Source: Cyanoderma ruficeps (lineage: Eukaryota; Chordata; Aves; Passeriformes; Timaliidae). Taken from it: a stretch of 64,000 nucleotides of DNA. Both the position numbers and the translations under genes were made by a program. Position 1 is the stretch's first letter. Each line of letters opens with the position of its first letter. Location: NCBI GenBank assembly GCA_008694505.1, contig VZDJ01000219.1, positions 5,168,081 to 5,232,080 on the forward strand. Direction: 5' to 3'. This document shows positions 1 to 15,000 of the stretch, in pieces. Below the pieces are notes generated by a model. That model was not told where the DNA came from. It saw only the letters and a program-made list of their open reading frames with translations, and ran no database searches.

Positions 1-11
1 CACACTGTGGG
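1..11 (+). CDS. ACSL6: Possible tail of the preceding ACSL6 exon
   Basis: A strong donor, GTAAGT, begins at 12. Read so that it ends in phase 0, as the next exon requires, the 11 bases end in His-Cys-Gly, which resembles Lys-Cys-Gly in mammalian ACSL6. However, about ten residues that follow in mammals are then not accounted for before position 419. This is weak evidence resting on 11 bases. Confidence 0.3.
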
Positions 12-3000
12 GTAAGTGGTTGGTTGAATTATGTTTGTTATGCTTTAAAACTATGTAACTGATAATGGGCTAACTGCTTAAAAAGGCCTGGTTTTTGCAA
101 TAAGGGGCTCTCATTTGCACCTGCCTGGGGACTCTGCATCACCACGGACCCACACCCATGCTACATGTAAGCCTACTGCCTCATACTTGTTTGAAACACC
201 CTGGATGCAGCCCAACCAACCCAAACACTGTTTGAAATCCAAGGAAGGCACTGCAGTTAAGGCAAGAAACTCAGAATAATGAAGATGGCCTCAGTGCCAG
301 CTAGGAATTTGTCTGCTTTAGATCACACTCTCCCTTAGTGGTTTGCAGATTATTAATAAGTGGGTTACACTTCAGGAATTAAAGTGGAAATCACTTTTGT
401 TACTTTATTCTCTTCCAGGACTGTGGCCGTGAGAGTCGTCATGTGCCCGTGGTGAGTGTTGCCATGTTGCTTTTCCCACTTAAAACTGCAGCAGAAGGGA
501 CTTTAAAGCTCATCTCGTTCCAACCCCCGTCATGGGCAGGGACACCTTCCATGGGTGCTTAGTTGCTCCAAATCCTGTCCAATCTGGCCTTGAACATTTT
601 CAGGAATGGGTCAGCCACAGCTTCTCTGGACAACCTGTGCCAGGGCTTCACCACCCCCATAGGGAACAATGTGCAGTATTTGCTTTATTTCCTCCACCTG
701 GAACACTTAGTTGAGGTAGCCCATCTTGCTATGAACACGTTAATGGGATAGTAATTAAATGCCATTGCTAAGATGCCCTAATTTCACTACCTTACCCTGG
801 TGGCACTGGGGGAAGGTCTCTGTACCCTTTACTTTCTGCTGGGGCTCCTATAGTTCAGAAACAATACTTGGCAGTATTTATATGGGATGTTTTGGGAAAA
901 TGGCTTTGATATTTTTCACTGGCTGCTCATATTTGTACAAAACACTCAAAAGCAGCTTCTGATATTCAAGCTGTTTATTTAGTCATTCATGACCCAAAAT
1001 AGTGCATGTATGGGGTGCTGCTGAGAATACAGAGAGGCTGCTGGAAATGGGAACAATCAGCAGCTTTGGAATCTTGTCCCCTGTTGTGGAGTTCTTTCCA
1101 GAATTGATCTGGAAATTGATGAATTATCTCAAGTTGTCCCACACATCTACAGATACAGGCGGTGGCTTGGAAAATACTAACTGAGATAAACACTAAAGCA
1201 TGCTCTTACTGCAGCTGGAGCATAGCACAAAGGGAGGAATAGAGTCTGCATCAGCTGAAGAAACCTGGTTATATATGCTGAGGGGAATGATAGTTTTTTA
1301 TGTCAGAGCAAAAACATAATTGGTTTCATCTTTAGGTTTCTACAATGCCAACAGTCTCTACCAGAGACACGTCTGCATTTCACTGATGTGATTTCCTTAA
1401 TCTCCTTTTGCATTTCTAGCCTCCCCGACCAGAAGATCTGTCAATTGTCTGTTTTACTAGTGGCACTACAGGTAAAAGAGGCATTTTCATCTTGAAATGT
1501 TAGAATATCTTATGAAAGTAATTATTACTCCCACCTCAATACGTGCAAACTTGCTGTTATACTGATATGGCAATGATATTTCTAGGCATTTTTAGTATTT
1601 AAGAATATGTAGGTTTATATACTTCTGTAGGTTGCAAATTAAAAATAACAATATATTTATTTTTCAATTGAATTCTCTGACATACACTTTGGAAGTATGA
1701 TTTTTCAGTTTCCTGAAAATCCACCCATGTGTCTGCTTCTCATTTTGCTGTGTATTTGTGAAGCACTTGGTTGATTGGTATTTATCTTTTGCAAATGTTT
1801 AAAAAAAAACCCAAAACCCTAAAATGTGGTTCCACAGCTTTCTGTTCTCTGTATCCTAAGCACATTGATGTCTCCAGCCTCACCAAGGTCCTTGTCACCT
1901 TTGTCTCCTCTTCTTGTGTATTGCTCATGACACCAAGTGCTGGGGAGGTTCAGGATGAGCCCGGGCAGCCCGTGCTGCTGGTACTCGTGTGCTGCTGGCT
2001 TCTTGGAGAAAATAATTTTCATGCCTGTTCTTAGCAGAGGCAGTGCTTTCTCCTCTCTCCACACCCTGGTCTTCCTCAGCTTCCAGGAATTTCCTGCTCT
2101 TGAGAACTCAGCCTGTGTAACATCTCCCTGAAAGTTGTATGGGCAAATGCACAAGGCATCACTGCTTGGGAAACTGCTTTTACACTTGCCTGCGGAGAAG
2201 GTCCATGCTCCAGGGACTGCTGGAGCAGCTCTTTCAGATCTACCTGTGCTCTTGGGATTGTGTAATACTTGGTCCTACATCAAAGCATCCTCAGTTTGGT
2301 CTTAGCAGAAGATGCTGGTGCTTCTCAGACAGCGGGTCAGACTGAGCATGAGGGAGCACCTTCATCCTCCACCTCCCAGAAAAGACTTGTGCTTCAGACC
2401 AGGTAGGCAACTGCTGTATCAACTCCAAGTACAGGCTTAAGATGTATTAAAAGGTTTTGGGTATTTTACCTTCGTGCATGATCCTTAATTTTGAGATCTG
2501 CACTTCAGGCTGCTCAGGGCAGAGCACTGAGGGAAAGGAGCCTTTGACTCTGCTCTGTTCCAGCACTGGGAATTCCTAAATGGGAAAGACTGAACTCAGT
2601 GCTGGACATGAACATCACAGCCATGTATAGAGTCAATGCAGAGTGGCTGGGCACAAACGGGAGCAGTAGGAAACTGAAGGAGCCGTGCCATGGATACAGC
2701 AGGGCACGGTGTGTTCGTGTGGATGTTCAAGCGCAGAGTAATTTTTTTTTCAAGTCATGTTATTGTTGATATTTTTATTTTTTTAAATAAAAAATTCTGC
2801 ATAGAGAAGGTTTCTTTTGATTTTCTTTTTTTTTTTTTTTGCAGATGCACATGGGCCAGTTTCTGATTTTGTGCTTTTCTTAGAAACATGCCCAGTTACA
2901 GAAATAGCACACCCAGGAAGTTAATTTCCCTTCTCCCATCCAAACCAGAGATTTCCAGTTTTGCAAATCATTTCGAACTGAACCCTCTCATAATGCTTTG

Positions 3001-6000
3001 TGATGCATGAGCCCATCCTCTGCTGCTGCAGGACTTTGCACATCACCCTCTGCCTTTTCCAGAGGTTGCATCAACACTCTGGTCTGTTTTCTACATTGTG
3101 CTTTGATGTAAGAGTTTTATATAGCCCATGTAATTTTTAGTGACTAAATTTAGAATTTTCTTCCAAAGGATATGTTCTCTAGGGCTTTTCCAATTCCAAA
3201 GGGTTTTAAATATTTTTGTATGGTGTGAAAAAAATCTCAGCTGAAAATTGTAGAATTGGAAAGAATTTCCCAGAAGCAGACTTTAACACTTGTTTTATTT
3301 GATAGGACCAGATGCCCCAATGCCTCCCCAGGGAGAAAAGAGAGGCTGAGGTTGCTGATCTTGGATGACAAGACCAACTTCCATGGTTGTGCCAAGAAGC
3401 CATCAGCACTTGGGAATGGGCCAAAGGCACATAGATATCCCCAAACTGTCAGGATACAATTTTTCATGTTGGCTGCTCCAGAGAAATCAACTGTCATTCC
3501 CTCAAGGATCCACTGGTTACCAGGTCCCAGTGGTTTCTCTCAGCCTGGCAGTGCATGTTCCTTTTGCCAGAGCTCCTCAGGGGAGGAAAGTGCTTGCATC
3601 CCAGAAAACTGATGGATTACATCATCGAATTAGTGCTGGAGCACTTGAAAGACCCATTTGGCAATGTGGAAAAAGTTCTTCTATTCTTTTAAAGGTTCTA
3701 CTATTGCTTATAAGAACTGTCAAACAAGCCTGGCACCAAGATAAGGAGGAATTGACATTCCTGGGCTATTAATGGATTGCAAGGTATCCATTCTGTAACA
3801 GGACACTCACTGGGTCTTTGTGAGGAACTTCAAACAAGAACAGTGTTACAGAAATGGCATTGATTTTTTTAAATACAAAAGCAGCATCCCTGCCAACCTT
3901 CTTCTCTCAAAAGTAGTAATTCTGGGAAAGGGCTCATAGAAAGTGGCACCTATTTTGCTAGGTTAACTCTTAGAACTATTGAGGAAGACTAAAGTTTACA
4001 GGAGTCCCCCAACCCAAAAAGCTGCAGCTGTCCCATAACAGTATGGCTTGTTCTGGATTTCTCCTGATGGAGGCTCTCCTGGCTCCAGCACTGCTGCTCT
4101 GCTTAGACACCATTCTCACTGCAGCCTGTCCAGGATGTTGAGCTCATGTTAGAGAGATGTAGAGGAAAGAATCAGGATGTTAACACGGCTTCCAGGCATG
4201 GCAGAGATACTGAATCTGCATTCAAGTCAGAAGTGGAGTGAGTAAATGAGTCAAACATCTGAGAAATCTCATAGAATCATGGAATAGTTTGGCTTGGAAG
4301 AGACCTTTAAAGCGTGTCTAGTTCCAATTGCCAGCCCATAGCAAGGGACACTCTCACCTAGACTGGTTTGCTCCAAGCCCTACCCAGCCTGGCACTGAAC
4401 ACCTGAAATCCTCCAAAAAACAAGTCTGAAGAATTTTGTCAACTTGCAGGGACCAGATGTGTGCCAGTTTTGAGTTTCCAAACCAGTACTGAGCACATCC
4501 TCTCCACTGGTGCCTGAGCTGTGCAATGCTGCAGGAGCACAGCCGCTTCGAGAACTGCAGGGGCTGAGCACACGTGTTTGGCTGGACACAAGTCAGGAAC
4601 ACAAGTGATTTTTGAGTTGTGGTGTGTATGTACAACTTGACACCTGTTCATGGACTTTTCTTGGAGTCTGGATCCTTGCATGCACCCAGCTGTGAAAATA
4701 ATCTGCCAGGCTGATTTGGCACTTGTGAGCCTCCTGGTTCAACATGTTAGGATGGGAATGCCTGGAACTGGCAAAGCTGTCAGCATCACCCCTGAGCTTC
4801 AGATGAGACCAAACCAGCCTCCTGTACACCATGTTCATCTGCAGGTGTTTGGGACTGAATTACTCAAGGCACTTGGAACAGCAAATAGGGATTTTCAGTG
4901 TAATATATTGTGTTAAAAATGTCCTGCTCTGTTGCAATAAATGTATGCAACAATTGCTACTGCTGTTTGTCCCTGCCTTTAATTATTTAGGAGGTTGAGT
5001 CAGAGTGGTGGTGATGGTGGTGTGCTGGCAGGGCAAAGGGCTCAGTGCTGAGTGTGCCCATGTCTGTGCCCATGCCCGCACTGGAGGGCTGCTAGCAACA
5101 CAGCCCTCAAGCTGTTCTGAAATGAGAGGATTAAACATACTTTCTGTGCTGAAACACATTCACAAAGTACCACAATCTTCGTAATCTGAGGAAGGCAGAA
5201 CAAAATTCTGGCTGATTTCGATTTTGTTACATTAACTGCAGGAGCTTTACCAGGCTGCTTGTGCCCACTGTGGTGGGGACACTCTGGGTACCTGCAGGCA
5301 AAGCTCCTCTGATCTGCCTTCACACGGAGCAGCAGAAACTACGTGGCAGTGGTGTGATGGAATTAAAACAATCTGCTTAAAAACATGGTGGAGAAAAAGA
5401 GGCTGGCCCCATAAGCTTTATTTGAGCTGAGCTACACCTTCTTTTCACAAGTAAAGCCTTGGAGGGTGATGAAAAGGGACAGTGCTGTGACAGGAGGACG
5501 GGCAGAGCCCTGTGTGCCACTTTTCTGTGAACATGGAGTTTCCAGCCTGTGTATTTGCTGCTTAACAAACACTGTGTTTTGGTGTCCAGATACGAAATGC
5601 AAGAGTTGGTCAGCAGAGAAAGGAGTGTAAAAAGGCAAAGATTGATGGTGCTGAGGTGCCTGCTGGTGGTGGATGAAATGATATAGGGGCAGTGCCCAGC
5701 TCTGGAGCACAACACAGGGGATTTGCTGGCTCCCTAATGGGTTTAGGGCTGTCTTCAAGACACCTCTGCTGCTGCTGCTATTATTCATGACTTCCCATAA
5801 TTGCAGTCTCAAAGGGTCTTGCACCCTAATTTTTACCTGCACTGCTCTGTGCATTTCTTATGTTATCCAGAGTACTGGCCAAGTAAAAGCACAACAGGCT
5901 TTTAAACCATGTTTCTTGGTGTTCAAGATCATTCTTAGTCAAAATCTGGATGAAATAAATCCTCCCAGGAGAGGCTGGAACAGCCATCTAAGTCTGATGG

Positions 6001-9000
6001 CTGTGCTCATTGAGTGGCTCCATCTGAGCACTCTTAAGAAATTGCAGTTGGGCTACTTCTGCTGGAAGCTGTTTTCCAGAGTCTCCAAGAGAAATATTTC
6101 TGCTTGCAGTATCATTTTATAAAGTTTTGAGTATTGCAGTAAGTGTTTTGGGTGCATATTAGTGCATGAAAACGATGGTGAAAATTACATATGTGTCAAC
6201 ATTAAAGAAGTCAACATAATATTTTAACCATTTCTTGTTTTGTTTTTTTGTTAAGTTTTTGAAAGTTACCTTCTGGCTTATCTTTTATACTCCCTCTCTG
6301 TTTCCTTTCAGGAAATCCCAAAGGTGCTATGCTGACCCATGGAAACGTGGTGGCGGATTTTTCAGGCTTTCTGAAAGTGACGGAGGTGATTACCCTGAGC
6401 TAGAAAACATTGCCAGGTGCAGAGTGTGTGGGTTAAGCTGTGGCCCTGCACGGGCTGGAAATATGCTCTTACAGATAAAAGATGACATTTTTCCTGCTCG
6501 GAGGGCAGGATGTCCATGGGAATGGAGCAAGGCTGAATCTACAGTACTGGAGGGCATTAAATCCTCTTTCCGGCCCTGGCTCCCAGGCTCTGTAGGGCAC
6601 TAAGGGCTTCTGAGAAACAATGCTGACTTCTGTAAATCAATTCATTAACTCTTTTTGAAGAACTAGGAGAGCACACAAGCCCTGTACAGTTGCAACTGGT
6701 GCTTGAAGAGGAGTTCAAGCTCCTCTTGTGCTCTTTGTGACCCATTGTGCCCAAAAATGTTGTCATTTATTTGAAACCTCTCTGCATACAAAATGTGTGT
6801 GTGTATAAATATATATATTTATATGAACATACAGGATTTTTTTACAAGAATGTTTAATGGTTAATTTAACTGATATTCCAGTATATCTCAGTTTTGTTAT
6901 ACATATTTCGAATAGAGCATAGCACAGTGCTGGCCAAGTGCCTTTATAATATGTTTCATACATCATGTAAAGTCATGTTTAGAAACAATATAGGAACCAG
7001 AATCGTTTGCCATGGCATAGTAAGGATTTCATACACCTTATATAGAACAAATATAAATAATCTAATTTCTGGTAGTGAACAGGCAACTCTATAAAGTAGA
7101 TGCACATGGGATGGATAATTGGTTACCTCATACCCCTTAGTGGTCTTATTGTTGATATTGAGATTACTTCAGTGTTATTACTTTATCTTTGAATTTTCTG
7201 AGATTTCTGGACCACTGGTGTAAAGAAACTCAGACGTGGTATAAGAAATCCCACTGAACTCACATGTTTCAATGTTTGCAGGACTATGCCTCAACAGTGT
7301 GCAGGATGAAATGCCAGTGCTACAGTGAGGGCTCCTCAGCATGGAGCTCTCCATGGCTTCAGTGGCAGCAAGAGGGACAAATGAAAGCTGAGGCATGGAG
7401 AGGCCTGAGCTTCAAAGGGCAGGAATGTTTATTTTGAAAGAGCACTAATTTAGAGCTGAGGGAACTTGGCATCTTCCAGGACTGGTCCATAAGATTTAGT
7501 GTTTGCTGACAGCACTGGGACCCTGACTAATCTCAAAGGTATCAGATTGAGACCCAAGTCTGGTGTGATTGTAAATTTGATATCTCCAGTCAGCAGAGTA
7601 TTGCTGGCAGAGGGTAAATGCCTGTAGCTGATCCACAAGATTTGGCTAATGTCTGACCACAGTGATGAAATAGAGCAAAGTGTGAAACACTTGAAAGTAG
7701 TATAAATTAAAGAAATAAAATGAGAAGTTCTGTGGGTTTGGTGTTTACAAGTTCTTGTATCAGTTTTGCTTAGTTCAGTGATTTTTACCAACCAAACATA
7801 TTTTCAAGTAAGTCCAAAGCTTTATTATAAAGTTGTTCTCAAATACCAAGAAGCTGTTTGCATTTTTACATTTAACTGGACAATTGTGCCAACTGTGAAT
7901 TGCTAATCAGTGGTGTAATTTTGGTCTGATTTAAAACCAGATTATTTTGTCTGGGCCCTTAGAGCAGTAATAATAATAAAAAATAACCCTGGTTGATATT
8001 AAAGGTTTTGCATTACTGGGCTTGCAGAAAATTGAAATCACGTATAAATAGACCTGCAGGCCCTAATGGCTTCATTCAGACTGCCAGACACAATAATATG
8101 AAATGGGATGCTGAGAACACCCACATGGTCAATGATGTTTGACTTTGATAGGTGATGGTTGGGAGGCCATACCCAAATTGGACCAGCCCACATTTAACTT
8201 CAATAAAATATCTCCTGAGGGATGAACTCCTGTGTCTGCCTCCACTGTATCCCAGGTCATGGGCTATTGATTCCTTCTGAGAAGTGGAGGTGCAAGTGGG
8301 TATAAACTGTTAATACTGTGAGCTGATAGATTTTTATACCCATTTTCCACTAACCACTGGCCTTGGTGCAAATTATTGGGCAGTCAACCATTCAGTTTTT
8401 ATAATCCATATATTACAGCAAGCTGTACCCTAGGAAATGCAGGTAGAAAGGTTATTTGCTTTTGGGAAGTGGGTTAGGTAAGGCTCTTGGGGCCTTTGTT
8501 TATTTCAGCCTTCAAGAGACAGTTAAAAACTTGCCAAAATCAAGACTTTGGCCACTTTTTTTTAGGAAAATAATTTGTCCAACCTTCTCTTTTCCCTGTC
8601 TGTGGGACAGTCATAATGCCATTAAAATCATATTTTAATCACTTAAAATTACAAGAAACACTAACAGAAGTAATTAGTTTTTGAATCCTAAGATTAAATC
8701 ATTAGTTTTCCAACACATTCTGATTCAAATCAATGATTAACCAAAGGAAAAGAAAAAATATCGCTAATAGTAACACTGTAATTCTTGAATGGGCTGTATG
8801 CAAAGTGAAAGTGCTTCTCCTGCAGAGCCTTGCTGGTGTCCAGGAGGCTCCTGCAGGTTAGCACTGGGATCCTGGGGGCTCCTGCAGGTTTGCACCAGGA
8901 TCCTGCTGTCTGCACACAGCTGAGAGCACAGATCAGGGTCTTGGCACCTCCTGGTAGAAAGCAGTGAATAAAAATTGGATTCTCCGTCAGGGTGAGGCTC

Positions 9001-12000
9001 CATTCCCAGCGTGAGCTGCATGGATACAATCTGCCTTCTGCCAAGGAGAGCCCTCTCCATTGCCCTGTGTGTACATCTCCGTGCTCTTTACTCCTCCTGC
9101 TAACTGAGCTCCATGATGCTGTGGCTTTAACGCTTCCCTGTGTCTGCCGCTCCCTCCTCTCTTGACAATCTTTACCCTTTTGCTCCTCTGGTGCCATTTT
9201 TCTTTTTATTATTTTATGACTTTCTTGTTGTCTTCCTGTCAGTGTTTCTTTCCTTTCTGTCTCCCATGCCCTTCACCTGCAGAAAGTGATCTTTCCGAGA
9301 CAGGACGATGTGCTCATCTCCTTCCTGCCTCTGGCTCACATGTTTGAAAGAGTTATACAGGTAAGAAACCTGCCTGAACTGACGAGGCCTTGTGGGGCTC
9401 CTTGTGTTTTCTTCCAGAGTCAGTGGTCTCCTACTTGTGAGGATGTACACATTTCCTATTTGCCTTTAGCACACATGTTTGAGAGAATGGTACAGGTAAG
9501 GTCATGGTGTCAGTGGAAATCATCTTTTTTCCACGCCACCAACAAAAAAATAAAATAAAATGAATAAAATACTAAATAACCAGCGATATCTCGTAGCACT
9601 AAAAAGGCTTGTACTCCAGAAGTGCCATGTGCATAACACCAGAGCCAAGGTCTCAGTGACATGGCTGTGAGTCCAGAGCGAGGCCAGGAGAGTTTCCCAA
9701 GTTCTCCAGCTTACACCTGGCTCAGGGATTGAAAAATAGCCCTTCAGCAACGAGACAAATTGATTGCTCATTCAACTCATGGCTACTGCTACCTGAGCAA
9801 TTTGTGGGACAGCTTTTCAAAGCACTCTAGGATGAGGTACCATGTGAGTCAAGATAATTTCATGCCATTTTCTACATCAGCTAAAATGATTTTATTGCAT
9901 AAATACCATGATCTGCATAAAAATCCCCAACCTGGCAGACACTGAAAAAAAGGAAACTGAGATCATGGTGTGAGACACGTGATCCTCCTGGCAGGGCAGC
10001 ATGCAGTGGGCATTCACTGGAGCCTGTGTCCCCTGGGAATTATGGCAGATCCAAGCACTAGGTCTTGCCAGCCCACAAAACTGACTCCATGTCTCTTTGG
10101 GAAAAAAAAAAATGGGGTGATGATTTGTGCTGCAGTTGGTGAGCTAGGCAAGTCAGGTGAGACAGCCACATCAAGTCTCCCAGCCTGAGAAACTGCAAAC
10201 TTAAAATGGATCCAATATGTGAAGATTAGATCTGGATCCATTTGCAACTCTGTGCTTTCTCAGGGAGGCCTGTTACAGGCTGAAAGCGTACTTTCTGAGT
10301 CAGGCAAGCATCTGAATATAAACCTCCCACTTCTTAGCAACATCTGTGCCAGAAGTAATATATTTTTACTGTTAAAATCTCACAAATTGGAAGTCAAAGC
10401 CCAGGAAAGATTTGGAGAATTGCAGCACAGCTTTTCTCCACCTGCAAGGCAACTTGGTCAGTGTGCCAGCACTGTTCAGGCAAACAAAAATATAATTATT
10501 CTAAATTCATCTGGGGCAGAAAGAAATTAGCAACATTGAAAATGCTTTCATTTCACAGGATGTTGCTGTACTGAAAGAGACAGACTCCAAGGATATCCAG
10601 GTTTATCCTCCTGTCTGAAATGGCTTCTTAATGTAAAGATCTTTTCAAAAGGGCTAAAAAGTCATTTTCAAAAGCATTCTGAGCAGCAAGCACTGCATCT
10701 GTGTCCCTAGTTTTAGCCAACATTATTCATTCCTGGAATTTACAGTTAAATTCATACAGATACATTCTTTAGAGCTAAAAATTTCTAGTTGTTATTTTCA
10801 ATTCCCAGTGAACACACTGGTTACATTTTCTTTTTTAAATTCATGTGCAGCATAAAGCACAGATTCAGCAGGGTGATTTTCATTAAACCCACATCACATG
10901 TGTAAAATTCCTGTGGTTTCAGCTGATGGAGACAGTCTCTAACTGCCTGACAGAGCAGTGAGAGCATTTTGGTTAGTATTGCAGATTTTTAGGAGCAGCA
11001 CAAAAGATGTGGATGTCTCTTAAGGAATTTTCAACTTACTTAGTTATCTGGGTTAGACAGGCCCACAAAAGGGAGCTGAAGTAGCTGAAGTCTACTCAGG
11101 AAGGCTGGGCTCAGCTCTGGCATCACAGGCACTTGCTGAGGACGCTTTCTCCTCCATGCACTGTAAAACCATGGGAGAAGTGCTGGTCTCCAAATGTTCT
11201 TCAGTGATAAAATGCCAGTTTGACCCAGTCTGTGATGGCTCCTTGGCAAGGTTACTGGTTACCAGTAACCAGCTACCAGCTGGCTCATGGCCAGCAGCCT
11301 TTCAGCCCCATCCTGCATATTGAGCTCCATTCTGATCTGAGGAAAACATCCTGCTTCGTTTTCAAGTACAAGGCTTCTGGATTTGTAGTTTCCATACAAG
11401 TCAAGCACCTTTTATGAAGTGGGCTTCTATTTCTGGGATACAGGATCAGGCACTCCATTGCTAACGTAGTTTATATTGTTGTATTTAAACAAAACTAAAG
11501 TATTAACATCTAAAAATTGGATGCTGCTCCGTGTCTTGTGATGTTTCTTACTTTGTATTTCTGTATTGATGATAGGTCCTCATGCTGTGAGCTGCTATGG
11601 GAGGGCTGGGCTTTAGCAAAGTTCTGATCCAGACTCTGACAATAACTGAGGCTTCTCCATCCCCATATGCAGGGGATGAAGGGAAATCCCTTTTGAAAAC
11701 TTTGATTCCTTGTTCTTCCAGAACAAGTAGCAGATTTGGTGGATGCGAAATTGCCAGTACTGAAAAATGCCCAGAACTATCTGGATATTTCTATTCAGTG
11801 CAAAATTTATTGTTACTTTATTGTATTTCCAACGTCCCATTTTTGCCACATTGGAGAGTTGAAATTCAGAAAAGGTGCTCCTGCTCTTGGGAGGAATGCT
11901 TTGCTTTGGGAATTGAAAGCAAAGGGGTTACTACATGTGTTCCTCTTTCTCCCCATCAGTCTGTAGTGTACTGCCACGGAGGGCGAATTGGCTTTTTCCA

Positions 12001-15000
12001 AGGAGATATTCGCCTCCTGTCTGACGACATGAAGGCACTGCGGCCAACCATCTTCCCCGTCGTGCCACGGCTGTTGAACAGAATGTATGACAAGGTGAGC
12101 TGGATTTTGATTTTACTCTTTTTGGAACAATGGAATTTATGTCCCTTTACTACTTATGTGGAAGAATTCCCTTAGTCATGGAGATCTCTCAAGCAGATTA
12201 CACTATTTCTGCGTTGCTGCAGACACATTCTCACCCTGTGTAAGGGATATAGCTCAGTGTGTAAGTCTGTGTTGTGACTTACACAGATTCCAGACACAGC
12301 TATCATGTGTGAATATGAAATCCCTCTGTATTAGTCTCCCACCCTGTTCTCACTAAGCTCACCAGTGATGTTTCTAGAGATGTGGGATTTTTTCGTCGCA
12401 GAAACATCAGTCAAATCTGACTGCACAAGGAGCTCTTGTGCCCTTCAACCAGATTTGAAAGCAAATCTCTTATTCTGGTGGCATCAACAGCTGGAAATCA
12501 GAAATTTCAAAAAGCTTTTGAGGATTTAGGCAGTGTAAATGTGACAGTGGCTTTTGGATTTAGAAATCTTTAAAACTAAGGTGAAGGTATTGCAAGGTAT
12601 TTCAGACAGACACGTCTGATCATCATGTTTAATCTGTTTGACCAGCTGGGAATATTTATTCCTCAGAAGACTTACCTGCTAAAGACAAGCTTAAGCACAA
12701 GCTACTGATTTAATTTTTCCCTAAGGTCAAGGCTCCTGTGCTTTATTTGGGGGACAGGCACTGGGGGTTTCTCATTTGTTGAGGTGGAGTTCATGCTGGT
12801 ACCTGATTAAGCTGAGGTAAATGCAGCTCCCATCACCACATCAGCCACCACTGATACCTGTTCATGTTGCTCATTCCCTGTTGCTCAGGTTGATTGAACT
12901 TCACTGAATCCTATCACAGAAATTACATAGTAAGAGCAGCCCTGTCAATCTAGTTGAAACCTGCACCGCCACCCTGTCTTTTCCCCACAAAGGAACCACA
13001 TGTACAATAGGGAATGAAGTGAAACACATCATTCCTTTTTTCCCCACTAACAAACCCCAATGTAGCCTTGTTTACCTGTGCTGCAAACGTAACTGTACCC
13101 ACCTGGCTGGGTGGGTGTTATGGGGAGAACAGGTGTTGGTGTGCTCTCTCTTCCTGTGACATCTTGTCTGCCATCCTGTGCTCCTGCAGATCTTCAGCCA
13201 GGCTGACACATCCCTCAAGCGCTGGATCCTGGAATTTGCGGCGAGACGGAAAAAGGCTGAAGTTCGAAACGGCATCATTAGAAATGACAGTTTGTGGGAT
13301 AAACTTTTCTTTAATAAAATACAAGTAAGTGATTCAAGAAGTGAGTGTGAAGTCAAAGAACTCTTGTTTCTTCTAGCAATGACTTCTTTTCTGACAAGGG
13401 AATTTCAGACAGTAGGAAAAATTTATTCATGGGTAAGGTTGTCAAGCATTGGAACAGGCTGCCCAGGGCAGTGATGGAGTTACCACCCCTGAAAGTGTTA
13501 AAAAAGGGTGTGGATGTGGCACTTGAGGACATGGTTTAGTGGTGAAGATGGTGCTGGTGCTGTGTTGATGGTGGGACTTGATGATCTTAGAGGTCTTTTC
13601 CAGCCTTAAGAATTCTACAATTCTATGATTCCTTAAAGTCAGTGTGGTTCACTTGCTTGATGATGAACTGTGGGCAATCACTACTCACTAGTGAGCAACA
13701 GACTGGAAAATGGAATAGAGAAAGGGAACTGAGCACAGTTTGTTGCTCTGTGAAGTTTTGCCATATTTTGTTTGTTTGTTTGTTTTTAAACACTATGCGT
13801 AATGTCAAAATTTCAGTTCTCTCAGGGGTAACTTTCCAGAGGGAAATGGAGAAACACAAGGCAGGCTAAGATGACATTTGCCACATCCCTTTTCAGAAGC
13901 ACCAAGAAATCGCTAATTTATGGAATAGTGCCAAAGTATTTTGCAGCTTTGAGATAGAAACTGTGCCCCTGCAGGGGAGGAAAGGTATCTAGGGATGAAA
14001 TTCAGGAAGGTAGTCATGAAAAGTGCAGTCATTGATCAAAGAGATGCTGCTCCAAAGTTTTCTGCAAAATCTCAACAAATAGGATTGGACTTAGGGTTGG
14101 GTTTCAGTTGGGCATATTCAAACCTGCTTTTCCTCCTAGGAAAAGAATGAGGTTGTTAAAAAAAATGCACACATGAATCATGGTTTAGCAACCACAAGGA
14201 AAGAAATCAGAATGCCCTTCTGTTTGCCACACATCTCAGTAAAAAAAGAGATTAAATTGGCTTTAAACCAGTCCTTTTGGGCTCTGTACTACTCCAAGAG
14301 GCTTTAATTACTTCATTTTTTTAATCGGATGGCTTATCTGGAGACATGCCACTTTATTTTTAACTAAAGAAACTGACTGTACTTGTGTTCTGTGGATTAG
14401 TTGTCCTCAGTGTGCAAAGATAGCAGAGTTCACCCAGCCGGGAGCGAACCAGGCTGCATATTGATGCAAGGGCTGGCGAGACAGGCAGACTCAGTCAGCA
14501 GTTGTTTTCTTTTGTGCTGGGTTTTCTTTTTTACTTTTAGAATAAAGAAAAGGAAATGAGGGAGGAGGAGAAAGGAGTAAAATGGGACACAGGAATTGAT
14601 GTAATACCCTCCAGAAATATTTGAAGGTCATCTGCCTTAAAAAAGGGACAACATTATTTTAGAGGGCTTGGGAGGCAATTCATTAAAACCGATGAGGTGT
14701 AAATAAGCAAAGAAGACTGGATGGGGGAAGAGTCTGTTTTTCCCAGCAGTTCCCAGAGCCAGGTCTGCAGCCTGCCCAGGCACAGCTTTTGCAGGAGCCC
14801 AGGCTGAGCAGCTCATCCTGCCAGGGACGTGGGCATTCCTGTCTCTGTATACTGAATGGGGTTTTATCCCTCAGGGAAGCTTCAGAGCTAGTTCGTATTT
14901 CCATACATGGCCACATCACAAAACCACGGAATGGTTGGGTTTGAAGGGTCCTTGAAGACCATCTAATTCTGACTCCTTGCCCTGGCCAGGAAATCCTGCA

